This document shows, piece by piece, positions 15,145 to 23,383 of a stretch of DNA of 41,020 nucleotides. The translations under genes and the position numbers were made by a program. Each line of letters begins with the position of its first letter. Position 1 is the first letter of the stretch. This DNA is from Paraburkholderia sejongensis. Lineage in GTDB: Bacteria; Pseudomonadota; Gammaproteobacteria; Burkholderiales; Burkholderiaceae. The DNA is taken from NCBI RefSeq assembly GCF_020880815.1, contig NZ_JAJITD010000031.1, positions 1-41,020 of the forward strand. The letters run 5' to 3'. A model generated the notes under the pieces. The model was not told the origin of the DNA, did no database searches, and saw only the letters and a list, made by a program, of their open reading frames with translations.

Positions 15145-16059
15145 TCACAACTCCTTTCTGATATCGACGACGCGCGTGAGCGCCCACACGATCATCAGCA
15201 CGACGGCGAGCAGAATGATCGCGTTGGCCGCGGCGGCGGGAAACTGCAGATAGCCGGTCTGCACCTGGATGATCTTGCCGACCGACGCGATCTGCTGGCC
15301 GCCCATCACGCCGACCGTCAGAAAATCGCCCATCACGATCGTGACGACGAAGATCGAGCCGATCACGATGCCGGTCTTCGACAGCGGCAGCACCACGTCG
15401 CGGATCACTTGCCAGCCGCTCGCGCCGCCGTCGCGCGCGGCTTCGAGCAGCGAGCGGTCGATACGCATCATCGCGTTGAAAATCGGCACGATCATAAAGA
15501 ACGTGTACAGATGCACGAACGCGAGCACCACCGAGAAGTTCGAATACAGCAGCCAGTCGAGCGGCTGCTCGACCAGATGCGTCGCGAGCAGCGCCTGATT
15601 GACGAGCCCGTTGCGGCCGAGCAGCGGAATCCACGAGATCATCCGGATCACGTTCGAGGTCCAGAACGGGATCGTGCAGACGAGGAACAGCACCGTCTGC
15701 ATCGCGGTCGTGCGCACGTGGAAGGCGAGAAAGTACGCGATCGTGAAGCCGAGCAGCAGCGTCACCGCCCAGACGATCGCGCAGAACTTCAGCGTCGACC
15801 AGTAGGTCTTGAAGGTCACGCAGACATCGGTGACGGACCCGCAGCCGTCGAAGATCGCCGCGTAGTTCTTCAGCGTGAAAGCCGGGATGATCTGATATTC
15901 GTTGAAGTCCCAGAAGCTCACGATCAGCGTGATCACGAGCGGCACGATGAAAAACAGCACGAAGGTCAGCGTGAGCGGCGTGGCCTGGAGCCACGCACTC
16001 ACGCGCCGGTGACGCACCGGCGTTTCCTTCGCCTGCTGCAGATATTCGACGGAAGCCAT
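15145..16059 (-). CDS. PotB-type ABC transporter permease
   Basis: The 304-residue permease has six spans. The first follows a short cytoplasmic N-terminus (LTFVLFFIVPLVITLIVSFW). The EAA loop is LLEAARDGGASGWQVIRDVVLP, followed by TGIVIGSIFVVTIVMGDFL. The long first periplasmic loop with NYAAIFDGCGSVTD is typical for PotB/PotH types. Its ribosome site (aaggag) is about 12 bases upstream, a little long. It works with the PotC-type partner next to it to import the ligand of the binding protein at 16141-17451. Confidence 0.9.
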   Translation of the reverse strand: MASVEYLQQAKETPVRHRRVSAWLQATPLTLTFVLFFIVPLVITLIVSFWDFNEYQIIPAFTLKNYAAIFDGCGSVTDVCVTFKTYWSTLKFCAIVWAVTLLLGFTIAYFLAFHVRTTAMQTVLFLVCTIPFWTSNVIRMISWIPLLGRNGLVNQALLATHLVEQPLDWLLYSNFSVVLAFVHLYTFFMIVPIFNAMMRIDRSLLEAARDGGASGWQVIRDVVLPLSKTGIVIGSIFVVTIVMGDFLTVGVMGGQQIASVGKIIQVQTGYLQFPAAAANAIILLAVVLMIVWALTRVVDIRKEL

Positions 16060-16140
16060 TGCCGGGCATGCTCCTTCAGGCGCGCTTCATGTGCGCTTCT
16101 GTGTGTTTCATTTGTGCTTCATGTGTGCGTCACACGCGGG

Positions 16141-17451
16141 TTACGCGGCGATGAACTCGTTCCATTTCTGGACCATGTAGATGTTCTCGTCCATCACCGC
16201 GTTCCAGCAGGCGATCGCGCCCATGCGCTGGTTGTACGAGCCGCCGTCGCGCACGCTGCCGGCCTTTTCCAGCAATTGGCCGTCGGGCGCCTTGATGTTC
16301 TGCGCGGCGGGCTTGCCTTCCATCCAGTAGTCCCACTCGTAAGCCTGCATATGCGAGCGCGCGGTGTCCGTCACGCCGGGGTAGTAGCCCTGGCGCATCA
16401 GATACGCGCCGGCCCAGCCGTCCTGGAACCAGTTGACGAATTCGTACGCCGCATCGAGCTTCTTGCCCTGCAACGAGCGCGGAAAACCGAAGCCCGACGC
16501 CCACGAGCGATAGCCCTCCTTGAGCGGTTGGAACTTGCACGCGATTCCCATCGTGCGGACCTTGGTGACGGCCGGCGACCACATCGACTGGATCACGACT
16601 TCGCCCGAGGCCATCAGGTTCACGCTTTCGTTGAAGTCGCGCCAGAACGCGCGGAACTGCCCGGCGCGCTTCGCGTCGATCAGCACCTTGATGGTCTGAT
16701 CGATTTCGGCCTTCGTCATGTTGCCCTTGTCGCCGTACTTCACGTGACCCATCGCTTCGATCGCCATCGCCGCGTCCATGATGCCGATCGCCGGAATGTT
16801 CAGCAGTGCCGCCTTGCCCTTGAATTGCGGATCGAGCAGGTCGGCCCAGGTGGTGACCGGACGCGCGATCAGATCCGGGCGGATGCCGAGCGTATCGGCG
16901 TTGTAGGTGGTCGGAATCAGCGTCATCCATTCGGTGGGCGTTGCGCTGAATTCGGTCGAGCGCGCGCCCTTCAGGAACATCACCTTCTTCGGCGCGGTGC
17001 CCTGGTCGCCGATCTTCTTGCCGTTGACCTCGCCCCTCGTGAGCACCGGTGTGATCTTGTCGGCGAGCTTGATGCGTTTGGTGTCCATGCCCGCGAGCGT
17101 GCCGGCCGGGATCAGCTTCTTCAGCGCGAAGTATTCGGTATCGACGATATCGAACGAATTGGGCTGGGTGATGATCCGCTTGGCGACGTCGTCGGTAGTG
17201 ACCGGAATGTATTGAATCTCGATGCCGGTGTCTTCCTTGAACTTCTTCGCGATGTCGGCGCTCTGGTTCACCGCGGTGCCCAGATAGCGCAACGTGATCT
17301 TCTCCTGCGCGTGCACGTACGGGAACCCGGCGATGCCGGCCGCCGCCACCGCGCCCTTGATGAAGCTGCGCCGCGACAGCCCCTTGCTGGCGGATGCGGG
17401 ATCGGCCGCCGCGTTGAGGTTGAGATTGTCGTTGGCGTTGTCGTCGTTCAT
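16141..17451 (-). CDS. PotD-type periplasmic substrate-binding protein with Tat signal
   Basis: The 436-residue protein starts with an unusual Asn/Asp-rich leader (MNDDNANDNLNLN) followed by a twin-arginine signal, SRRSFIK at 26-32, a hydrophobic stretch and cleavage near VHAQ. The mature part is an extracellular solute-binding protein family 1/8 type, beginning ITLRYLGTAVNQSADIAKKF. Tat export implies folding before export. A gaggag ribosome site precedes ATG 17451; the frame is open further upstream but overlaps the ATPase gene. Family members bind polyamines or related amines; here the adjacent PuuE-like gene suggests an amide or ureide ligand, by inference only. Confidence 0.9.
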   Translation of the reverse strand: MNDDNANDNLNLNAAADPASASKGLSRRSFIKGAVAAAGIAGFPYVHAQEKITLRYLGTAVNQSADIAKKFKEDTGIEIQYIPVTTDDVAKRIITQPNSFDIVDTEYFALKKLIPAGTLAGMDTKRIKLADKITPVLTRGEVNGKKIGDQGTAPKKVMFLKGARSTEFSATPTEWMTLIPTTYNADTLGIRPDLIARPVTTWADLLDPQFKGKAALLNIPAIGIMDAAMAIEAMGHVKYGDKGNMTKAEIDQTIKVLIDAKRAGQFRAFWRDFNESVNLMASGEVVIQSMWSPAVTKVRTMGIACKFQPLKEGYRSWASGFGFPRSLQGKKLDAAYEFVNWFQDGWAGAYLMRQGYYPGVTDTARSHMQAYEWDYWMEGKPAAQNIKAPDGQLLEKAGSVRDGGSYNQRMGAIACWNAVMDENIYMVQKWNEFIAA

Positions 17452-17489
17452 GGCTTTCTCCTCGAATTTGAAGTTGTGAATGCGTCGGC

Positions 17490-18545
17490 TCACGCGGCCA
17501 GCGGATGCGCGTGCTGTTCGTCCCACCACACCGTCACGCGCGCGCCGGGGCCGGCGCGTTGGGGGTCGTAATCGGCGTCGCCGATCAGCGAGATCAGTTC
17601 GGGCGAACCGTCGAGCGGATCGAGCGTCACGCGCAAATGGGTGCCCTGGTATTCGGCTTCGCGCACCGTGCAGGCGATGCCGCCGATGCGCGCGAGGCCG
17701 CCGTCGCCCGCGCTGGTGCCCGGCGTGACGCCGGGCGGCGCGACCCGCAGACGATCCGCGCGCACCGTGAAGAGCCGGCCGCCGTTGCCGAGCACGTTGT
17801 GGCCGCCGAGAAAGCGCGCGACGAATTCGGTGCGCGGCCGGTTGAACACGTCGAACGGCGTACCGCTCTGTTCGATCCGGCCGTGACTCATCACCACCAC
17901 CAGATCCGCGAGCGCCATCGCTTCTTCCTGCGAGTGCGTGACGTGCACGAAGGTGATGCCGAGTTGTTTCTGCCAGCGCTTCAGTTCGACCCGCATCTGC
18001 ACGCGCAGGAACGGATCGAGCGCGGACAGCGGTTCGTCGAGCAGCAGACAGCGAGGTTCGTTGAGCAGCGCACGCGCGAGCGCGACGCGCTGCTGCTGGC
18101 CGCCGGACAGTTGCGCGGGCTTGCGCTGCGCGTAGGCCGACATCGCGACGAGTTCGAGCAGTTCGGCCGCGCGCTTGCGGCGCACGTCCTTCGCGACGCC
18201 GCGCACCTTGAGACTGAACGCGACGTTGTCGAGCGCGGACAGATGCGGGAACAGCGCGTAGCTCTGGAACACCATCGCGGTGCCGCGCGCGACCGGCTGC
18301 TCGTTCGTGACGTTGCGTCCGCCGATCAGCACATCGCCTTCGGACACCCGTTCGTGACCCGCGATCATGCGCAGCGTCGAGGTCTTTCCGCAGCCCGACG
18401 GCCCGAGCAGGCAGCAGTACGCGCCGCTGGGAATACGCAGGTCGATCGCGTCGACGGCGAGCGCGTCGCCATAGCGCTTCGAAACGTGCACGAGCTCGAT
18501 ATCGGCTGGGCTCGCGTGTACCACCGTGGATGCCGGCTGAACCAT
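17490..18545 (-). CDS. PotA-type ABC transporter ATP-binding protein
   Basis: The 351-residue single-domain ATPase has a C-terminal TOBE-type regulatory region. Motifs in order: Walker A LLGPSGCGKTS, Q-loop VFQSYALFPHL, signature QLSGGQQQRVALARAL, Walker B CLLLDEPLSALDP and switch His in HVTHSQEEAMALAD. All are canonical. It is the first gene of the leftward importer operon and lies 38 bases before the binding-protein start. It diverges from the PuuE-like gene across 257 bases that should hold both promoters. Confidence 0.92.
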   Translation of the reverse strand: MVQPASTVVHASPADIELVHVSKRYGDALAVDAIDLRIPSGAYCCLLGPSGCGKTSTLRMIAGHERVSEGDVLIGGRNVTNEQPVARGTAMVFQSYALFPHLSALDNVAFSLKVRGVAKDVRRKRAAELLELVAMSAYAQRKPAQLSGGQQQRVALARALLNEPRCLLLDEPLSALDPFLRVQMRVELKRWQKQLGITFVHVTHSQEEAMALADLVVVMSHGRIEQSGTPFDVFNRPRTEFVARFLGGHNVLGNGGRLFTVRADRLRVAPPGVTPGTSAGDGGLARIGGIACTVREAEYQGTHLRVTLDPLDGSPELISLIGDADYDPQRAGPGARVTVWWDEQHAHPLAA

Positions 18546-18802
18546 GAAAGCGTGTCCTGTGTTGGCGCGGATGGAGTTCAGCGGGCAAGCGATTGCAAGA
18601 CATATGCCATTGCCGCGAATCCGCGCGATGTCGTGGGTCTTTCGTCAATCCCGCCGCGCGTGTCGACGAATTGGCGCACATATTGCACACGATCCTGCGC
18701 CCCGATCGTCAGCACGTCTGAACGCAGGCCGTGCGCGTTTCAGGTGCGGATCACGTCCGCGTTGGGGCACGACTGTTCAAACCGGTTCATCCAAACTCGA
18801 AC
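18546..18802. promoter_or_regulatory. Divergent intergenic region, importer operon versus PuuE-like operon
   Basis: These 257 bases separate divergently read operons, so both promoters must lie here. I find no sigma70 pair with correct spacing on either strand. A short dyad, gcgga (18746-18750) and tccgc (18756-18760) with a 5-base centre, lies 43 bases before the PuuE-like start and is a weak operator candidate for the GntR regulator of that operon. Confidence 0.35.
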
Positions 18803-19720
18803 ATGAACGACTTCGATCCGTTGCCTACCCATGGGCGCTTCGCTTATCGCCCGATCCACGACAGCGATGAATATCGCTGGCCCAACGGCACGAGCCTCGC
18901 GGTTTATCTGGGCTTCAATCTCGAGCACTTTGCGTTCGGCGAGGGGCTCGGCGCGTCGCTCGGACCACTGTCGCCGCAACCCGACGTGCTCAACTACAGC
19001 TGGCGCGAATACGGCAACCGGGTGGGCGCGTGGCGCTGCATCGAGCTGTTCGACGCGCTCGGCTTGCCGGCCGGCACGCTGATCAATACATCGCTTTACG
19101 ATCATTGCCCGGAACTCGTCGAAGCCTGCGCGGCACGCGGCGACGAGCTGATCGCGCATGGCCACACCAACGCGCGGCGGCAGAGCGAACTCGACGAAGC
19201 GGCCGAACGCGCGCTGCTCGCACATTGCCGCGCGCGCATCGGCGAGCTGTCCGGCGCGTCGCCGTCGGGGTGGCTGTCGCCGTGGATCTCGGAGTCGGCG
19301 CGCACCCCGGACCTGCTCGCCGAGACCGGCTACCGCTACACGCTGAACTGGTGTCACGACGACCGTCCGGTGCGGATGGACACGCGCGGCGGAGCGCTGT
19401 GGTCGATCCCCTATCCGCAGGAGCTGAACGATCTGCCGATGATCATCGGCCGGCAACTCGACATGCGCGACTTCGCCGACATGATCATCGACCAGTTCGA
19501 CGAGATGCTCGAACAGACGCAACGCGCGCGCAAGCCGCAGGCGCTGGTGATGGGCATCGCGCTGCATCCTTATATAGTCGGGCAACCGTATCGGCTGCGG
19601 CATCTGCGGCGCGCGCTCGCGCATATCGCGGCGGCGCGCGAGCGCATCTGGCTGACGACGCCGGGCGCGATCGCCCGGCACGTCGACGAGGTGATCCCGC
19701 TGGCGGCGCATCCCGCATGA
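18803..19720 (+). CDS. Polysaccharide-deacetylase-fold hydrolase, PuuE allantoinase-like
   Basis: This 305-residue protein has a NodB/polysaccharide deacetylase fold. It follows the metal-independent allantoinase PuuE across its length: EYGNRVGAWRCIELFDALGLP, CAARGDELIAHGHTNARR, and near the C-terminus GIALHPYIVGQPYRLRHLRR. PuuE opens the hydantoin ring of allantoin. Here LGFNLEHF stands where PuuE has NYEEG, so the substrate may differ. The start at ATG 18803 gives the family's usual length; a reading 24 codons longer is open but unsupported. Its stop overlaps the GntR gene start (ATGA). Likely role: cytoplasmic hydrolysis of an imported cyclic amide or ureide. Confidence 0.83.
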   Translation: MNDFDPLPTHGRFAYRPIHDSDEYRWPNGTSLAVYLGFNLEHFAFGEGLGASLGPLSPQPDVLNYSWREYGNRVGAWRCIELFDALGLPAGTLINTSLYDHCPELVEACAARGDELIAHGHTNARRQSELDEAAERALLAHCRARIGELSGASPSGWLSPWISESARTPDLLAETGYRYTLNWCHDDRPVRMDTRGGALWSIPYPQELNDLPMIIGRQLDMRDFADMIIDQFDEMLEQTQRARKPQALVMGIALHPYIVGQPYRLRHLRRALAHIAAARERIWLTTPGAIARHVDEVIPLAAHPA

Positions 19721-20421
19721 AAGAACAGCGAGAAAGCGCGGATGCGCGCATCTACCGGTCGATTTTCGAAGGCGTGCTGAACCGCCGGCTGACCCCCGGC
19801 ACGAAACTTCCGGAGCCCGAACTATGCGCACTGTTCGGGGCGAGCCGCGCGGTGGTGCGACGCGCGCTCGAAAAGCTCGCGTACGACGGCATCGTCGCGC
19901 TGCGGCCCAACAAGGGCGCGGTGATCGCGCAGCCGAGCCACGCCGAAACCCGCTCGATCTTCGAGGCGCGCCGCGCGGTCGAGCGCTCGCTGGTCGAACT
20001 GGCGATTCAACGCGCGAGCGGCGCCGACCTCGCTGCGCTGCGCGAACAGCTGGCGCAGGAACACGACGCGATGCACCGCTTCGATCAACCGTCGTGGGCG
20101 CGGCTTGCGAGCGGGTTTCATCTGCGCATCGCGGCGCTGGCGGGCAACGCGATCCTCGAACACTATCTGACCGAACTGATCTCGCGTTGCTCGCTGATCG
20201 TCGGCGCGTATGAGCCGGTCGGCCATGCGCCGTGCGAGCACGACGAACATCGCGGCATTCTCGATTCGCTGGAGGCGCGTGACGCCGAGCGTGCGTGCGC
20301 GTGCATGAATGCGCATCTGCGCGAACTGGAGGCGCGCATCGAGACGTCGCGGATGCCGGCCGCGAAAGGGCTCGCGCAACTGCTCGGAATCGATTCCGAG
20401 CAACGAACCATGGTGGAGTGA
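19717..20421 (+). CDS. GntR-family regulator, FCD subfamily
   Basis: The 234-residue protein has an N-terminal winged helix (about 10-70), with RIYRSIFEGVLNRRLTPGTK, LCALFGASRAVVRRALEKLA and GIVALRPNKGAVIA. A C-terminal all-helical FCD domain (about 75-215) follows, with the metal/ligand residues in FHLRIAALAGN, and H..H positions near EHDEHRGILD. FCD regulators usually repress catabolic operons and release DNA on binding a pathway acid. It sits inside the operon between the PuuE-like and flavin reductase-like genes, with an ATGA overlap upstream and 2 bases to the next gene, so it probably autoregulates. Confidence 0.9.
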   Translation: MKEQRESADARIYRSIFEGVLNRRLTPGTKLPEPELCALFGASRAVVRRALEKLAYDGIVALRPNKGAVIAQPSHAETRSIFEARRAVERSLVELAIQRASGADLAALREQLAQEHDAMHRFDQPSWARLASGFHLRIAALAGNAILEHYLTELISRCSLIVGAYEPVGHAPCEHDEHRGILDSLEARDAERACACMNAHLRELEARIETSRMPAAKGLAQLLGIDSEQRTMVE

Positions 20422-20423
20422 AG

Positions 20424-21011
20424 ATGGAAATCGACTTCGAAGCGATCACCGAATACCAGCGCTACAAGCTGATGGCGAGCCTGATCGTGCCGCGCCCGAT
20501 CGCGCTGGTGACGACGCTCGGTGCCGACGGCACCGTCAATGCCGCGCCGTTCTCGATGTTCAACATGCTGGGAGAAGAGCCGCCGATCGTGATGATCAGC
20601 ATCAACCGGCTGACCGACGGCACGCTCAAGGACACCGCGGTCAACATCGCGCGCGAGCACGAGTTCGTCGTTCACCTCGCCGACGAGCCGATCGCGCGGA
20701 AGATGCATCGCTGCGGCGAACGCTTTCCCGCCGACGTTTCCGAACTCGACAAAGTCGGCTTCAGCGCGCTGGCCTCGTCGCGCGTGAAGCCGCCGCGTAT
20801 CGCCGAGGCGCCGGTCGCGTTCGAATGCGCGTTGTGGGAGACGCTGGAAACGGCGAGCCGGCACGTCTTCATCGGCAAGGTGCTGACGCTGCACGCGCGC
20901 GACGAGCTGATCGATCTCGACACATGGCGCGTGCGTCTGCAGCACTACTTCCCGGTGGGCCGCTTCGGCGCCAGCGACTACATCACGACGCGCGAGCGCT
21001 TCGAGTTGTGA
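20424..21011 (+). CDS. Flavin reductase-like, FMN-binding split-barrel protein
   Basis: The 195-residue protein has the flavin reductase/FMN-binding split-barrel pattern: VPRPIALVTTLGADGTVNAAPFSMFN near the N-terminus (read in two blocks around TTL), then PPIVMISI and KDTAVNIAREHEFVVHLAD. Family members reduce flavin for a monooxygenase, as RutF does for RutA, or act as stand-alone flavoproteins. No monooxygenase gene is present in the window, so its partner is unknown. It ends the PuuE-like operon. A strong dyad follows at 21081-21120. Confidence 0.88.
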   Translation: MEIDFEAITEYQRYKLMASLIVPRPIALVTTLGADGTVNAAPFSMFNMLGEEPPIVMISINRLTDGTLKDTAVNIAREHEFVVHLADEPIARKMHRCGERFPADVSELDKVGFSALASSRVKPPRIAEAPVAFECALWETLETASRHVFIGKVLTLHARDELIDLDTWRVRLQHYFPVGRFGASDYITTRERFEL

Positions 21012-21080
21012 GAATGCTGGCTATTCCACGCCGCGATGCCGATATCCAGCACTCCCGCTCTACCGAGGCCCCAAAACGGA

Positions 21081-21120
21081 ACTGGCCCGCCATCGCATTG
21101 AACCGCGATGGCAGGCCAGT
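21081..21120. terminator. Hairpin between convergent genes, possible bidirectional terminator
   Basis: actggcccgccatcgc (21081-21096) pairs with gcgatggcaggccagt (21105-21120) with one mismatch and an 8-base loop, giving a 16-position stem. On the minus strand it is followed by tccgtttt, a weak T-run, so it may end transcription of the DUF4148 gene. The plus side is followed by G-rich sequence and would need another mechanism. Confidence 0.6.
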
Positions 21121-21197
21121 GGGGGAAGCTGCGGGAGCACTATGGCGTTGCGCTCCGGCAGGTACAGCTACAACAAATTTTCAGCTAGCGACTCGGC

Positions 21198-21464
21198 TTA
21201 CTGCGCTGCCTTGCCTTGCTGCGACGAACCGCTGGTCACACCGCCAACCGCGCTGTTTTGCGCAGCGACGCGAGCTTCGGCAGCCTGGATGTTCGCCGGA
21301 TATTCATTCGGGTTCGAACGTGCCGGGTTGTAGCCGGCCTTTTCGATCTGGATCAGTTCTTCGCGAACTTCCGCGCGGGTCTTCGGCTGGTTCGATTGCG
21401 CGAAAACAGCAACCGGGGCGACCAGGGTAGCAGCGATAACGACGGCTTGAACGAGCGATTTCAT
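21198..21464 (-). CDS. DUF4148 periplasmic protein
   Basis: The 88-residue precursor begins with a clear signal peptide (MKSLVQAVVIAATLVAPVAVFA, cleaved before QSNQ). The mature part shows the DUF4148 pattern: TRAEVREELIQIEKAGYNPA, then YPANIQAAEARVAAQN. This family is abundant in Burkholderiales and often expressed under stress, but its function is unknown. It stands alone, with a purine-rich ribosome site (ggaggt) just upstream of ATG 21464. Its length is typical. Confidence 0.88.
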   Translation of the reverse strand: MKSLVQAVVIAATLVAPVAVFAQSNQPKTRAEVREELIQIEKAGYNPARSNPNEYPANIQAAEARVAAQNSAVGGVTSGSSQQGKAAQ

Positions 21465-21671
21465 GACTATTACCTCCAGATTTATCTTGTTTGGCTGCGA
21501 AACTCACTTGTTTGCAGCAGTGATGAGAGTCTAGGGCGCACCGGAACTAGGGTAAATACCTAATTTCCGAACTCACTGTTTCTGAAACTAAAACAATTTC
21601 GAGATGGGTCGGGCGCAGCGCGTCGGATTGCGCAGCGATTGGGTATTGGTGAAGCGCCTCAGGCGGTCGTT

Positions 21672-22469
21672 TCAGCCGACCGCTGCAGCCTGCGCGATCA
21701 GCAGCAAGCCGCCGCCGACGGCCAGCATGCCGCTCGTCCGCGCGACGCGAATCCCGTCGGGAAGCAGGCGCTCCGCAGTGATCGCGGCTGTCAGCGCCGC
21801 CATCAGGCGCAGATCCGAGACGCCGACGACCACCAGCAACGCCGTCACGCCGGCGCATGAGCAGCAGCAATGGATGCCGGTCCGCACCCCGTACCGGAAG
21901 GCGCCGGCCGGACCGGCGGCGAAGCTTGGTGTCGCGCGACAGCAAGCCAGATGGCGCGCCTTCCACGCGCTGCACTGCACGGCGCCGGCCAGCAGCACGA
22001 CGACGCCAGTGATCGACGGCATCCCGTGCGCGAGCAGCGGCCAACGCAGTTCGAGCATCGCGAACGCGGCGCCGACCATGAACACCGCGAGTCCGAGCGC
22101 GCTCCAGACCAGCGCGTAACCGCCGGCGACCAGCAGCGTCAAGCCGGCCAGTCGCCCCGCTTGCACTCGCGCGCCGACGGTCGCGCGATAACGCAGCAGC
22201 ATCGCGCCGAGCGACGGCAGCATCATCGCCGCCATCATCACGATCCACATGCCGACGAACGACGCCGCCGCGCGTGCCCACGTTCGGCCGCAGGTCGGCA
22301 TCCACAGCATCGACAGCGAACCGCCGCCGGGCAGCGGCAGTTCCCCCATCGTCGCCATCGACGCGTGCTGCGCGAGCGTCGCCGCGACGCTCGCGGCGAA
22401 CAGCAGCGCGCAGAGCGCGACGAACGGCAGGTCGGCACGCGCCGCGCGGCGCGGGAGCGTCCGGTCCAT
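21672..22469 (-). CDS. DUF2182 integral membrane metal-binding protein
   Basis: The 265-residue membrane protein has about seven spans. It shows the DUF2182 hallmarks: WIVMMAAMMLPSLGAMLL in an early span and a Cys/His cluster, GIHCCCSCAGVTALLVV, that may bind metal. Function is unknown; relatives often sit beside DUF1326 genes, which are absent here. The start at 22469 overlaps the stop of the DUF899 gene by one base (TGATG), so the two are translated as a unit. The frame continues upstream, but that part is a shadow of the DUF899 gene. Confidence 0.85.
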   Translation of the reverse strand: MDRTLPRRAARADLPFVALCALLFAASVAATLAQHASMATMGELPLPGGGSLSMLWMPTCGRTWARAAASFVGMWIVMMAAMMLPSLGAMLLRYRATVGARVQAGRLAGLTLLVAGGYALVWSALGLAVFMVGAAFAMLELRWPLLAHGMPSITGVVVLLAGAVQCSAWKARHLACCRATPSFAAGPAGAFRYGVRTGIHCCCSCAGVTALLVVVGVSDLRLMAALTAAITAERLLPDGIRVARTSGMLAVGGGLLLIAQAAAVG

Positions 22470-23230
22470 CACCGCGCGTACTCGTCGTGACGGCGCCACC
22501 AGCTCCCAGTCTCGTTGCGCCCCTTCGGCGCGCGATCGAGCCACTGGTACATGCCCCACAGCCCATCGACCCCGCGCGCGTAGGTCGAGTACGTGTGATA
22601 AACCACGCCGTCCTCGAGCACGAACGCGCTCATGCCCGGGCGATCGCGCGAGTAGGTGGCCGCGTCGGTGCCGCAGGTCGCCGCGAATTGCGCGACCGGC
22701 TCCGGAGTCGGCGTCGCGTCCATCGCGTGGCCGTTGCGCGCGTAGTTGTAGTCGATCTCGTGGTCGCGCTGCTGCGCTTCGGTGAACGAAACGTTGAAGT
22801 CGAAGTTGAAATCGCCGTCCGCCGACGATGCCCACGGGAACGTCCAGCCCATCCGTCGCTGGTACTCCTGGAGCTTCGCGAGCGGCGCGCGCGATACCGC
22901 CATCAGCATCACGTCGTGATGCGCGAGATGGACCGCGAAGCCGTCGAAGCCGTCCGCGATCGACGAGCACGACGGGCAGCCCGCCTTGTAGTCCGGCCCG
23001 AACATGAAGTGATAGACGAGTAGCTGCGAGCGTCCCTGGAACAGATCGGCAAGCGACGCGGTGCCTCGTTCCGTGTCGAAGCGATAGTTCTTGTCGACCC
23101 GCACCCAGGGCAGCGCCTGGCGTTGTTGCGCGAGTTCGTCGCCGCGTCGCGTGTGGGCTTTTTCGGCTTCGAGCAGCGCGCGCCGCGCGCTCAGCCACTG
23201 CTCGCGTGTTGCGGTCGTATGGGTGGTCAT
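22469..23230 (-). CDS. DUF899 thioredoxin-like protein
   Basis: The 253-residue cytoplasmic protein has the DUF899 arrangement: an N-terminal helical part (REQWLSARRALLEAEKAHTR) and a thioredoxin-like domain with LVYHFMFGPDYKAGCPSCSS and WASSADGDFNFDFNVSF. The GCPSC pair is placed like a peroxiredoxin/thioredoxin active site. It ends GLWGMYQWLDRAPKGRNE, also typical. It is first in a two-gene operon with the DUF2182 gene and diverges from the regulator at 23384 across 153 bases. A redox or metal-handling role is possible; no function is known. Confidence 0.87.
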   Translation of the reverse strand: MTTHTTATREQWLSARRALLEAEKAHTRRGDELAQQRQALPWVRVDKNYRFDTERGTASLADLFQGRSQLLVYHFMFGPDYKAGCPSCSSIADGFDGFAVHLAHHDVMLMAVSRAPLAKLQEYQRRMGWTFPWASSADGDFNFDFNVSFTEAQQRDHEIDYNYARNGHAMDATPTPEPVAQFAATCGTDAATYSRDRPGMSAFVLEDGVVYHTYSTYARGVDGLWGMYQWLDRAPKGRNETGSWWRRHDEYAR

Positions 23231-23383
23231 TTCGCGTTCCTCCGTGAGTCGTACCGTGCCGCGCGAGCCCTTGCCGCAACGGCCTCGGTGACGGTTGATG
23301 GTCGTGCTAGATTAGTACCGGCCATCGACCCGGCGGGAGTGACAAGTGTGGCGTGATTCGCTTGATGCAGTGACGCGCGGCGC

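Noticed and set aside
15127..17571. 814-codon plus-strand frame opposite the PotB/PotD-type genes
   Set aside because: It crosses several real minus-strand genes, is full of Arg, His and Asp, and is a codon-phase shadow.
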